The notes under the pieces were generated by a model that saw only the letters and a program-made list of their open reading frames with translations, made no database searches and was not told the origin of the DNA. This document shows positions 1-7,569 of a DNA stretch of 64,000 nucleotides, one piece after another (the first letter of the stretch is position 1; every line of letters begins with the position of its first letter). The translations under genes and the position numbers were made by a program. The stretch is from Candidatus Methylomirabilota bacterium (GTDB lineage: Bacteria; Methylomirabilota; Methylomirabilia; Rokubacteriales; CSP1-6), in the NCBI GenBank assembly GCA_035764725.1, contig DASTYT010000019.1:1-64000 (forward strand), written 5' to 3'.

Positions 1-883
1 CGAACATGCGACCGACATCCACGCTATCGTCACTCGAGCCGATCCGGACGTTCTTGAGGCGGAGGTATTGCCAATCGGCGTAGGCACTGAACTTATCGGA
101 TGGGCGCCAGCCGAGGCCCGCGCGAATGTTCAGCGAGCGCGTATTGTCCGTGAAATCGATGGTGCTGAGGCCCGGCCCAAATGGGGGCGGCGGAAGGTCC
201 AAGAAGCCGGTCGTCTCCCCACGGGCCCAGCCAAGCCCCGCGAACACCCCCAGGAGCCAGTGCCGATGCAACGCCACGAGCACACCGAGGTTGCCTTCAA
301 TGCCGAGGGACTCCGTGCTGGTATGGAGGGGAAAATCAGCGAAGAGGCTCGACATACTCACCCGCGACTCGCTGAGACGAACCGACCCCCCGACAGCGAT
401 CCACTGCTCGACGCGGTGGCTGTACGTCAAGCGCAGCTCGTTCGATCTCAGGGTGAAATGGTCATCCTGATGACCTTCGACGTCCTGTGAGTCGATACGC
501 GTGTAGGACGCGAGAAAGGTGCCGGCGGAAGGGAGTCGGTAGGTTGCACTCGCGGCACCGGCGGTGATCGAGCTACCGTTGTTGAACGCGACATAGGCCC
601 CGGTGAGGGTCCCGATGAACCGGAACTCGTTGGGGAACTCTCGCAGGAAATCGCCCGCCGCAGGATTCACCGACGACAGGTAGGGGTACGCGGTGGAGGC
701 TGACAACGCGATGACGTCCGTGAAGGTGGACGCGCGGTCCAGCGTCAAGCCTAGCCTCAGGCCGAAGGCCTCGTCGCTGAGGTCGCCGGCGGAGCAAGAT
801 TCAGCCGTCGCCAGCGCAACGAATGCCAAACTACCGAGCGCCAGCGCATAGCGTCCACGCCTGAAAGGCTTCCTCCACGCCAC
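1..883 (-). CDS. Outer-membrane beta-barrel protein, FadL/OMPP1-like (partial, C-terminus beyond window)
   Basis: An open frame of 294 codons runs off the left edge. The GTG start at 883 is preceded by GGGAG about six bases upstream, and an in-frame TAG two codons before it fixes the start. The first ~32 residues form a basic, hydrophobic secretion signal ending near a Cys/Ala stretch. The rest is alternating polar/aromatic beta-strand sequence. An 'SVNPAA' motif near residue 70 resembles the Asn-Pro-Ala motif of FadL/OMPP1-type hydrophobic-compound channels. It lies in the outer membrane by inference. It is divergent from the cyclase gene. The barrel call is good; the FadL assignment is tentative because the C-terminus is missing. 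Confidence 0.65.
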   Translation of the reverse strand, partial: MAWRKPFRRGRYALALGSLAFVALATAESCSAGDLSDEAFGLRLGLTLDRASTFTDVIALSASTAYPYLSSVNPAAGDFLREFPNEFRFIGTLTGAYVAFNNGSSITAGAASATYRLPSAGTFLASYTRIDSQDVEGHQDDHFTLRSNELRLTYSHRVEQWIAVGGSVRLSESRVSMSSLFADFPLHTSTESLGIEGNLGVLVALHRHWLLGVFAGLGWARGETTGFLDLPPPPFGPGLSTIDFTDNTRSLNIRAGLGWRPSDKFSAYADWQYLRLKNVRIGSSDDSVDVGRMF

Positions 884-930
884 TGGCTACTCCCGTGGTC
901 CGATAGGGAAGGGAACGAACGTTCTCGCGT

Positions 931-979
931 GGCGAGCGAATATGCCAGACGGAGTGATTGTAGTCAATCATCGCTCGCC
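931..979. repeat. Nested inverted repeat in divergent intergenic region
   Basis: A 9-base arm GGCGAGCGA (931-939) is perfectly complementary to TCGCTCGCC (971-979). Inside it, TGATTG (955-960) pairs with CAATCA (965-970) around a TAGT loop, and the inner and outer arms are contiguous on the 3' side. The fold is a 15-bp stem with one 15-base bulge (940-954). It lies between the outer-membrane barrel gene and the cyclase gene, about 95 bases upstream of the latter, so it could be a cruciform operator or a 5' leader structure. Function is unknown; the complementarity is directly visible. Confidence 0.7.
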
Positions 980-1074
980 TCCGGAGACCTCGACTTGGGG
1001 CCTCCGCCTTGACGCCGGGCGCCGGCGACCGCTAGTATTCTGAGTCAGCCGCCCGGCCCTGGCGGCGGTAGCTC

Positions 1075-4000
1075 ATGCGCTGCCCACGCTGCCAACAGGA
1101 AGCGCCCGCCGACGCGGATTTCTGCCCCCGGTGCGGGGCCCGGGTAGCCGCTTGCCCGGACTGCGGCACGCCCGCCGCTCCCAATGACGCCTTCTGCCGT
1201 CGCTGCGGCCGGGCGCTCGGCGCCATGGGGCCCCCGGCCCGCTTTGCTAACCCTCGGGGCTACACGCCGCGTCACCTGGCCGACAAGATTCTCACCTCGC
1301 GCAGCGCGCTCGAGGGTGAGCGCAAGACGGTGACCGTTCTCTTCTGCGACCTCGTGGATTCGACGGAGCTCTCCGCACGCATTGGCCCCGACGCGATGCA
1401 CCAACTGGTGGAACGCTTCTTCGAGCTCGTGCTCCGGGAAGTGCACCGTTACGAGGGCACCGTCAACCAGTTCCTCGGCGACGGCTTCATGGCCCTCTTC
1501 GGCGCTCCCATCGCTTACGAGGACCATGCCCGCCGCGGCGTGCTCGCCGCCCTCGGCATCCGCCATGCTCTCGCCGACCCCGCGGCGAATGCCGAGCGGT
1601 TCGGGGTGCGCGACCTGCCCATTCGCATTGGACTCAACACCGGCCTGGTGGTGGTGGCCTCCATCGGGGATAACCTACGGATGGACTACACGGCCGTGGG
1701 GGACACCACGAACCTGGCCGCACGCATGCAGCAGATCGCCGCGCCGGGAGAAATCCTCATGACGGAGTCCACACACCACCCGGTGGAGCGGCACGTGGCG
1801 TGCGATCACGTCGGCCCCCGGACGGTCAAGGGGCGCTCGCAGCCCGTTCGAGTTTACCGGGCGCTGCACGCGCGGACGTTTCCGGAAGGCCTTTCGCGGC
1901 GGCCAACCACTGCGCCGATGGTCGGTCGGGATCGCGAGCTCGGCTCACTGCTTCAGAAGCTGGACGCGCTGGACGCGGGGACGGGCGGCATCGTGGGGGT
2001 GCTGGGGGAGGCCGGTGTCGGCAAGTCACGGCTGGTGGCCGAGGCGCGCCGGCACGCGATGGAAGGACGAGCCCTGTGGCTGGAGGGACATTCGCTGTCC
2101 TTCACCCAGGGCATCAGCTACTGGCCGTTTCTCCAGGTGATCCGAGGCTGGCTTGGCGTCGGTGAGGACGCGGCGGAGGCCGACGTGTGGCGGAGGCTGA
2201 CCGAGGCGGTCGACGACCTGTTCGGCGCGGAACGCGATGACGTCCTGCCGTACCTTGCCACCTTGCTCGGCGTCCTCGTCCCAGAGACGGCGTCCGAGCG
2301 TGTGCGCTTTCTAGACGCCGAGGCGCTAGGCCGCCAGATCGTCTTGAGCGTGCATAGGCTCTTCGAGCGCCTGGCGAGCGAGCGACCACTGGTGCTCGTC
2401 CTGGATGATATTCAGTGGCTCGACGGCTCGTCGGCCGAGCTTCTCGAGCACCTGCTGCCCTTGACGGCCCAGGTGCCGTTGCTGGTCTGCTGGAAGGCAC
2501 GCGTCGATCCAGAAGGCCTCGCGGAGCGGCTGGCCGTGACGGCCCGTGGGCGGTTCGTCGGAGCCTACACCGAGATCCGCCTGACGTCTCTCGCGCCGCG
2601 CGACGCGCGGGAGCTGATCGCGCACCTGATGGGGCACGGCGAGCTCGCACCGCATCTGACCGACGACATACTCCGAAAGGCCGACGGCAACCCGTTCTTC
2701 GTGGAGGAAGTGATCCACGCGATGATCGACCTCGGGGCCCTGACGCGCGATGAGGCCCTCGGCGGCTGGCGCGCCACCGACCGTGCCGAGCCTATCAGCA
2801 TCCCCGACACCATCCAAGGGCTCGTCATGGCGAGAGTGGACCGTCTCGATGAGAGCGTAAAGCAGCTCCTGAAGACGGCCTCCGTGATCGGCCGCAGCTT
2901 CCTCTACCGTCTCGTGCAGGCCGTGGCGGAGGCACGTGACGCGGTGGACCGACATCTAAGGGAACTGGTGCGGGTGGAGCTGATCCGCGAGGCGGCGAGC
3001 TTGCCGGAGCTGACCTACATCTTCAAGCACGCACTCGTCCAGGAGGCCGCCTACGAGAGCATGCTTTTCGAGCAGCGCCGCCGTCTGCACGGGGCCGTGG
3101 CGGTCTGCGTCGAGCGGCTCTTCCCCGATCGGCTCGATGAATTTTCGGGCGTCCTCGCCTACCATTACACGCGCGCCGAGCAGTGGGAGAAGGCGCACGA
3201 GTTCCTGGTGCGCGCGGGGGACCAGGCGGCGGCAGTCGCCGCTGACGCCGAGGCGCTCGAGCACTACACCGGCGCGTTCCGTGCGTATGAGCGCCGCTTC
3301 GGAGATCGATGGGAGCCGCGCCAGCGGGCGGGCTTGGAGCGCAAGATTGGTCAGGCACTTTTCCGGCGCGGGGAGCACGCACGGGCCGCCGAGTACCTGG
3401 GATGGGCCCTCGTCAACCTCGGCGAACGCCCCCTCCCCGCGTCACCCCAGGCGGTCGGCTGGGCAATCACCCGGAGCGTCGCCACCCAGGTCCTGCACCG
3501 CTTGCTCCCAGAAGTGTGGTGGCGCGCTCCGGCCAGCACGGATGACTCGACAGCGCGTGAGTGCATCCGCATCTACGAGATGCTGGGCTGGATGGACTAC
3601 TTCCGTGCCGACAAGCGCGTGGCGCTCGATACGCTCCTCTTGCTGAACCTCGCCGAGCGGCATGGGCTGCCGCTCGACGCCGCCCTCGGTGCCGCCGGCA
3701 TCGGCATCATGTGCGACTTCGCCGGAGTGTCGCGCATCGGGGGCAACTACCACCGTCGAGCTCAACGGATCGCCGCACAGCACGGGCACCCGATCGCCGT
3801 GGCCTATGCCCACTTCGGCCGGGGCGTGCACGGCTGGGTCTCCGGACGCTGGGACGAGGGAATCCGCTACTACCGAGCCGCCGCCGAGATGTACCGGAGC
3901 GCCGGCGAACTCCGCGGCTGGGGGTTGGCGACCGTCTCGGCCGGCTGGCTCCTCTTCCTGCGCGGTGAACTCGAGGAGAGCCGCGAGCTCACGGAGCAGG

Positions 4001-4689
4001 TGATCCAGGTCGGTGAGGCGTCGGGCGATCGTCAGACCCTCGCTCTCGGGCTTGCGGATGGCGGCCTCCTGGCGCTCCATCATGACGCAAGCCCCGAGTC
4101 GGCCACGCCGCTGCTGGAGCGGGCGATCGAGCTCTTCGAAACGGTACCCGACCTTTCCTCGGTGACGTGGGCGCGCGCCGCGCTGGTCGAGTGTCTCCTG
4201 CACATGGGGGATCTCGATCGGGCCCTGCGGGTGGCCGAGGAGAACGCAACCGTGATCGCCAAGCACACGTTGAGCGGGCCCTATATCACGGTTCCACTGA
4301 ACAGCCTGGCCGCGGCGAGGCTGGCGGCCGTCGACCGCGACGGGAAGAGCGCGGGAGATGCGGTGCTCAAGGCCGCCCGGGCGGCATGTAGACAGGCCCT
4401 CGCAGAAGGAAGACGCTTTGCCGACGGGCTGCCCGGAGCGTGCCGGCACTGGGGAACCTACCACTGGTTACGGGGCCGGCCACAACGGGCGAGGCGATGG
4501 TGGCGACGAGCCCTGGACGCGGCTCACCGGCTGGGGGCGCGCTACGAGGTAGGCCTCATCCACCTGGAGCGGGGCCGCCGTACTGGTGCCTCGGAGGACG
4601 TCGAGCACGCCGAGCGTCTCTTCGCCGAGATCGGGGACCGCCTCGACCAGGCACGAGCCCGGGATGCGCTCGCGCGGCCGATCACGTGA
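1075..4689 (+). CDS. Zinc-ribbon / class III nucleotide cyclase / AAA ATPase / TPR regulator
   Basis: This 1204-residue protein starts with two tandem zinc ribbons in the first 48 residues (four CxxC pairs). A class III cyclase domain follows (about 80-255), with the metal Asp in 'FCDLVDS', the second acidic site in 'LGDGFMALFGAP', and the 'VGDTTNLAARM' helix carrying the transition-state Asn/Arg. Next is an AAA/STAND-type ATPase with Walker A 'GEAGVGKS' (about 311-318) and Walker B 'LVLVLDD' (about 440-446). From about residue 700 there are helical TPR-like repeats. Such proteins are thought to act as cytosolic signal integrators. Whether it makes cAMP is not proven by the sequence. It is convergent with the ABM gene 31 bases downstream. 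Confidence 0.93.
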   Translation: MRCPRCQQEAPADADFCPRCGARVAACPDCGTPAAPNDAFCRRCGRALGAMGPPARFANPRGYTPRHLADKILTSRSALEGERKTVTVLFCDLVDSTELSARIGPDAMHQLVERFFELVLREVHRYEGTVNQFLGDGFMALFGAPIAYEDHARRGVLAALGIRHALADPAANAERFGVRDLPIRIGLNTGLVVVASIGDNLRMDYTAVGDTTNLAARMQQIAAPGEILMTESTHHPVERHVACDHVGPRTVKGRSQPVRVYRALHARTFPEGLSRRPTTAPMVGRDRELGSLLQKLDALDAGTGGIVGVLGEAGVGKSRLVAEARRHAMEGRALWLEGHSLSFTQGISYWPFLQVIRGWLGVGEDAAEADVWRRLTEAVDDLFGAERDDVLPYLATLLGVLVPETASERVRFLDAEALGRQIVLSVHRLFERLASERPLVLVLDDIQWLDGSSAELLEHLLPLTAQVPLLVCWKARVDPEGLAERLAVTARGRFVGAYTEIRLTSLAPRDARELIAHLMGHGELAPHLTDDILRKADGNPFFVEEVIHAMIDLGALTRDEALGGWRATDRAEPISIPDTIQGLVMARVDRLDESVKQLLKTASVIGRSFLYRLVQAVAEARDAVDRHLRELVRVELIREAASLPELTYIFKHALVQEAAYESMLFEQRRRLHGAVAVCVERLFPDRLDEFSGVLAYHYTRAEQWEKAHEFLVRAGDQAAAVAADAEALEHYTGAFRAYERRFGDRWEPRQRAGLERKIGQALFRRGEHARAAEYLGWALVNLGERPLPASPQAVGWAITRSVATQVLHRLLPEVWWRAPASTDDSTARECIRIYEMLGWMDYFRADKRVALDTLLLLNLAERHGLPLDAALGAAGIGIMCDFAGVSRIGGNYHRRAQRIAAQHGHPIAVAYAHFGRGVHGWVSGRWDEGIRYYRAAAEMYRSAGELRGWGLATVSAGWLLFLRGELEESRELTEQVIQVGEASGDRQTLALGLADGGLLALHHDASPESATPLLERAIELFETVPDLSSVTWARAALVECLLHMGDLDRALRVAEENATVIAKHTLSGPYITVPLNSLAAARLAAVDRDGKSAGDAVLKAARAACRQALAEGRRFADGLPGACRHWGTYHWLRGRPQRARRWWRRALDAAHRLGARYEVGLIHLERGRRTGASEDVEHAERLFAEIGDRLDQARARDALARPIT

Positions 4690-4720
4690 GCTTGGCGCAG
4701 GAGTCTTGAGGCGGAAAGCT

Positions 4721-5005
4721 CTAAATCTCCGTGAGCCGCACCACGTCGGCGCGACCGTCCATGTACTCGCCCATCTTCCGGCCGAGCGCCTTGAAGTAGT
4801 CGGTGCCCCGGTGGGCCTCCACCGCCGCCTGGTCGGTGTAGCGCTCCATGAATACGTAGGTCCCCGCCGCCTCGTTCCGGTGCAGCGCGTAGAGCTTGCA
4901 GCCCGGCTCGTTCGCGTTGACCTTGGCCACCAGCTCCTTCGCCACCGCCTCGAACTCCTTCTCCATCCCGGCCTTCACCTTGATCGTCGCGACGACGCCG
5001 AGCAT
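4721..5005 (-). CDS. Antibiotic biosynthesis monooxygenase (ABM) domain protein
   Basis: A 94-residue single-domain protein with the dimeric alpha-beta-barrel pattern of the ABM/YgiN family: an N-terminal strand 'LGVVATIKVKAGMEKEFE', a central 'EPGCKLYALHRN', then 'YVFMERYTDQAAVEAH'. Members include small quinol or heme-degrading oxygenases, but many have no known substrate. The ATG at 5005 overlaps the stop of the PH-domain gene (TGATG), so the two are translationally coupled; a GTG one codon earlier is possible. It is the last gene of the operon beginning with the ABC ATPase at 10809. The family call is firm and the function unknown. Confidence 0.85.
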   Translation of the reverse strand: MLGVVATIKVKAGMEKEFEAVAKELVAKVNANEPGCKLYALHRNEAAGTYVFMERYTDQAAVEAHRGTDYFKALGRKMGEYMDGRADVVRLTEI

Positions 5006-5526
5006 CACGCTCTCCGTTCCGGGCCGCGCGCGGCCCCTGGGGTGCCGTCGGGGGCACCGTGGTCGATGGACGCCTGCTGGACGTGGTTCCTGAAGCCGAC
5101 CGGATCGCGCACGCGCCGAAACACCTCGTGCGTGCCGCCGGTGCCGATGACGGTGATGTCCCCGTAGTTGACGAGCCGCCCGGCCAGCCCCTGCTCCACG
5201 CCGATCGACTCCACCTTGGCGAGCAGCAGCTCAGTGGTGTAGCGGGCGACGAGCCCGACCTTGAAGATGACGCGGGTCGAGGTCACCGCGAACTCGCTCG
5301 TCATCAGCTCCACCCAGTGAATGAGCCCGAACCCGAGGCCCACGAGGACGATGGCGGGCCCGATCAGCCAGAGCCACCGCGGCTCCGGGACCGATCTGTA
5401 GAGGGCGATCCCCAGCGCCACTCCGAGGAGCACGAGAAGCGCCGGGCGGAGGAAGAGGATCCAGTGCAGCCGCGTCTTGTAGAGGACGCGCTCGCCCCGC
5501 AGGAGGTGGCGCTCGACGTAGCCCAT
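5005..5526 (-). CDS. Bacterial PH (YdbS-type) domain membrane protein
   Basis: 173 residues. The N-terminus 'ERHLLRGERVLYKTRLHW' is followed by two transmembrane helices (about 24-45 and 50-71) and then a YdbS/YdbT-like PH domain with 'SEFAVTSTRVIFKVGLVARYTTELLLAKVESIGVEQG' split by short turns. It ends in a 25-residue Pro/Gly/Arg-rich tail. These proteins sit in the inner membrane; their ligand is unknown. It starts 4 bases after the SDR stop and overlaps the ABM gene, so it belongs to the same transcription unit. Confidence 0.85.
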   Translation of the reverse strand: MGYVERHLLRGERVLYKTRLHWILFLRPALLVLLGVALGIALYRSVPEPRWLWLIGPAIVLVGLGFGLIHWVELMTSEFAVTSTRVIFKVGLVARYTTELLLAKVESIGVEQGLAGRLVNYGDITVIGTGGTHEVFRRVRDPVGFRNHVQQASIDHGAPDGTPGAARGPERRA

Positions 5527-5530
5527 CGGC

Positions 5531-6310
5531 TCAGAAGAGCACGTAGCCGCCGTCGATCACCAATGTGTCCCCGGTGTGATACGCGGACAGGTCGCTGGCA
5601 AGGTACACCGCGATGCCGCCGAAATCGTCGCCGACGCCCCACCGCCGCAAAGGCACCCGGGGCAGTACCTTCTGGGTGAAGGCCTCTCCGTGCAGCGCCT
5701 GCTCGGTCATCGGGGTGTCGATCCACCCCGGTACGATCGCGTTGACCCGGATCTTGTGGCGGGCCAGCTCGACGGCGAGCGCGCGCATCAGCGAGATCAC
5801 CGCGCCCTTGGTGGCCGCGTAGTGCTGGCTGCGCGGCGCCCCCATGATCGCGGAGAGGCTGGAAGTGACGGCGAGCGAGCCGCCCCCGCCCCGCTCGACC
5901 ATGTGCCGCGCCGCCGCCCGCAGGGTGAAGAACGCGCCGTCGAGGTTCACGCCCATGACCCGGCGCCACTCCGCGGTGGTCATGTTGGCGAAGCCGCCCC
6001 CGCCGCCGCCCCGCCCGCTCACCCCGGCGTTGACGAAGCACGCGTCGACACGGCCGAGCGCCTTCACCGTCTCCGCGAACGCCTCGTCCACGGCGGCCTC
6101 GTCCGCCACGTCGCAGCGGAGCGCGAGGGTCCGGCCACCGTGCTTGTCGAGGCGCGCCGTCGCCGCCGCGTTCTTTTCCTGGTTGGTGCCCCATACGCAC
6201 ACGCTCGCGCCCGCCTGGGCAAGAGCCTCGGCCATGCCGAGGCCGATGCCGCTGTTGCCGCCGGTGACGAGCGCCACCTTGCCGGTGAGATCGAAGCCGC
6301 GATGGCTCAT
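5531..6310 (-). CDS. SDR family oxidoreductase
   Basis: 259 residues of classical short-chain dehydrogenase. It has the NAD(P)-binding 'VTGGNSGIGLG' near residue 12, a Ser in 'VTSSLSA', the catalytic 'YAATK' and a C-terminal 'PGWIDTPM' loop. The start at 6310 is chosen because it gives the canonical SDR N-terminus and has AGGAGA five bases upstream; the frame stays open further upstream but there it only overlaps the lipocalin gene. It follows the lipocalin gene with a 17-base gap. The substrate cannot be read from the sequence. Confidence 0.92.
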   Translation of the reverse strand: MSHRGFDLTGKVALVTGGNSGIGLGMAEALAQAGASVCVWGTNQEKNAAATARLDKHGGRTLALRCDVADEAAVDEAFAETVKALGRVDACFVNAGVSGRGGGGGGFANMTTAEWRRVMGVNLDGAFFTLRAAARHMVERGGGGSLAVTSSLSAIMGAPRSQHYAATKGAVISLMRALAVELARHKIRVNAIVPGWIDTPMTEQALHGEAFTQKVLPRVPLRRWGVGDDFGGIAVYLASDLSAYHTGDTLVIDGGYVLF

Positions 6311-6327
6311 CGCTCTCCTTTCCATCA

Positions 6328-7569
6328 TCATCGCTTCGTCGCGGGCAGCCGGTCGTCGTAGCCGACCAGCTCGACATAGCCAGTGCCGAGCACAGTCCGT
6401 GTGCCCTCGAGCCCGTGCGCCTGCACCGCGCCCTCCCAGTATCGTGCCCCCACGTCCAGCTCCTGATCGGCGAGTCGCGGCTCGATCTCCAGCCTGAGCC
6501 CGCCGCGGAGATCGGTGAGTCGCCAGCCCGAAGGATAGCCGATCCCGGTGCGCTGGCTCCGCCACGTGCCGCGCGGCTCCACCCGCACATCGCCCGCGGC
6601 GAGCGGGCGCGTGCCCCCCCGGGCATCCACGAGCACGCCGGCGCTCCACGGGGCCGCGCGGCCGTCCTTTCGGCGGAGCTGATAGAACATGAGATCGCGC
6701 CCGTCGTCGAGGTTCAGGGCGAACCAGTCCCAGCCCGCGAGGTCGGAGCCGAGCGCGCTCGTGCTCCACTCGCGGTCCATCCACGCGAGGCCCTCGACGT
6801 CGAGGCGCTCGCCGCGCACCCGGAGGACGCCGCGGACGGGCATGCGGGTGAGCGAGTAGTAGTAGGACGCGTTGCCGGGCTCGGGGCCCTTGCGGGAGAG
6901 CCCCTGGTCACCCTGGAGCACCGGCGGCTTGGTGCTGTCGAGCGAGACCTCGAGGCTCACGTCCTCCTCGCCCGCGCGCAGGCGGATGGGCAGGGGCCCG
7001 GGCCCCTCCGCGCGCACCTCCCAGTCGCCCACCCAGACCCGGAGGGGCTCCGTGGTCGCGCCCGCGAGGTCCAGGGCGCCGCGGCTGGTGCGCGCCCACG
7101 CTCGGAAGCGCTCGCTGCGCGTGTCGGTGAGGGCGAAGTGCGCCATGTAGACCTGGTTGGTCGCCCACGCCGACTCGCGCGGCGGCGCCTTGGGCGCCAG
7201 CGCGGTGCGAAAGAACGTGAGCTGAAAGCCGAAATGCCGCCCCGACGCGGTGGCGAGGTTGCCCGTCCAGTACCACCACTCCGTGCGGAACTCGGGATGC
7301 GGCCCGTGGTCGTGCGGGAACACGAAGGCGCGCGGCTCCTCCGCGCGCGCGAAGCCCTCGGCGGGCGGCGCGGACAGCGCGGACGCGACGGACAGCCGCG
7401 CGCGCACCGGGCCCGCCGGATTCCACCGCGGCCCCTCCGTGACCATCAGCAGCGCGACCACGCCGATCACGAGGAAGAGGACCAGCACCGCGATGCGCGC
7501 GGCCGCCCAGCGCATCCATCTCGAGGCGGCCGGCGAGAACGCGTCACGCTCGTCGAATGGGTCACTCAT
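6328..7569 (-). CDS. AttH/CrtC-type lipocalin-like membrane-anchored protein
   Basis: 413 residues. A transmembrane segment at about 25-45 is followed by a periplasmic two-lobed lipocalin-like domain. Hallmarks are 'FPHDHGPHPEFRTEWWYWTGNL' around residues 88-110 and 'WMDREWSTSALGSDLAGWDW' in the middle. The fold is shared with carotenoid 1,2-hydratase CrtC and with AttH, which accompanies FtsX-type ABC transporters. The start overlaps the permease stop by 8 bases. It is likely the periplasmic partner of that transporter; hydratase activity is possible but not indicated by context. Confidence 0.85.
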   Translation of the reverse strand: MSDPFDERDAFSPAASRWMRWAAARIAVLVLFLVIGVVALLMVTEGPRWNPAGPVRARLSVASALSAPPAEGFARAEEPRAFVFPHDHGPHPEFRTEWWYWTGNLATASGRHFGFQLTFFRTALAPKAPPRESAWATNQVYMAHFALTDTRSERFRAWARTSRGALDLAGATTEPLRVWVGDWEVRAEGPGPLPIRLRAGEEDVSLEVSLDSTKPPVLQGDQGLSRKGPEPGNASYYYSLTRMPVRGVLRVRGERLDVEGLAWMDREWSTSALGSDLAGWDWFALNLDDGRDLMFYQLRRKDGRAAPWSAGVLVDARGGTRPLAAGDVRVEPRGTWRSQRTGIGYPSGWRLTDLRGGLRLEIEPRLADQELDVGARYWEGAVQAHGLEGTRTVLGTGYVELVGYDDRLPATKR

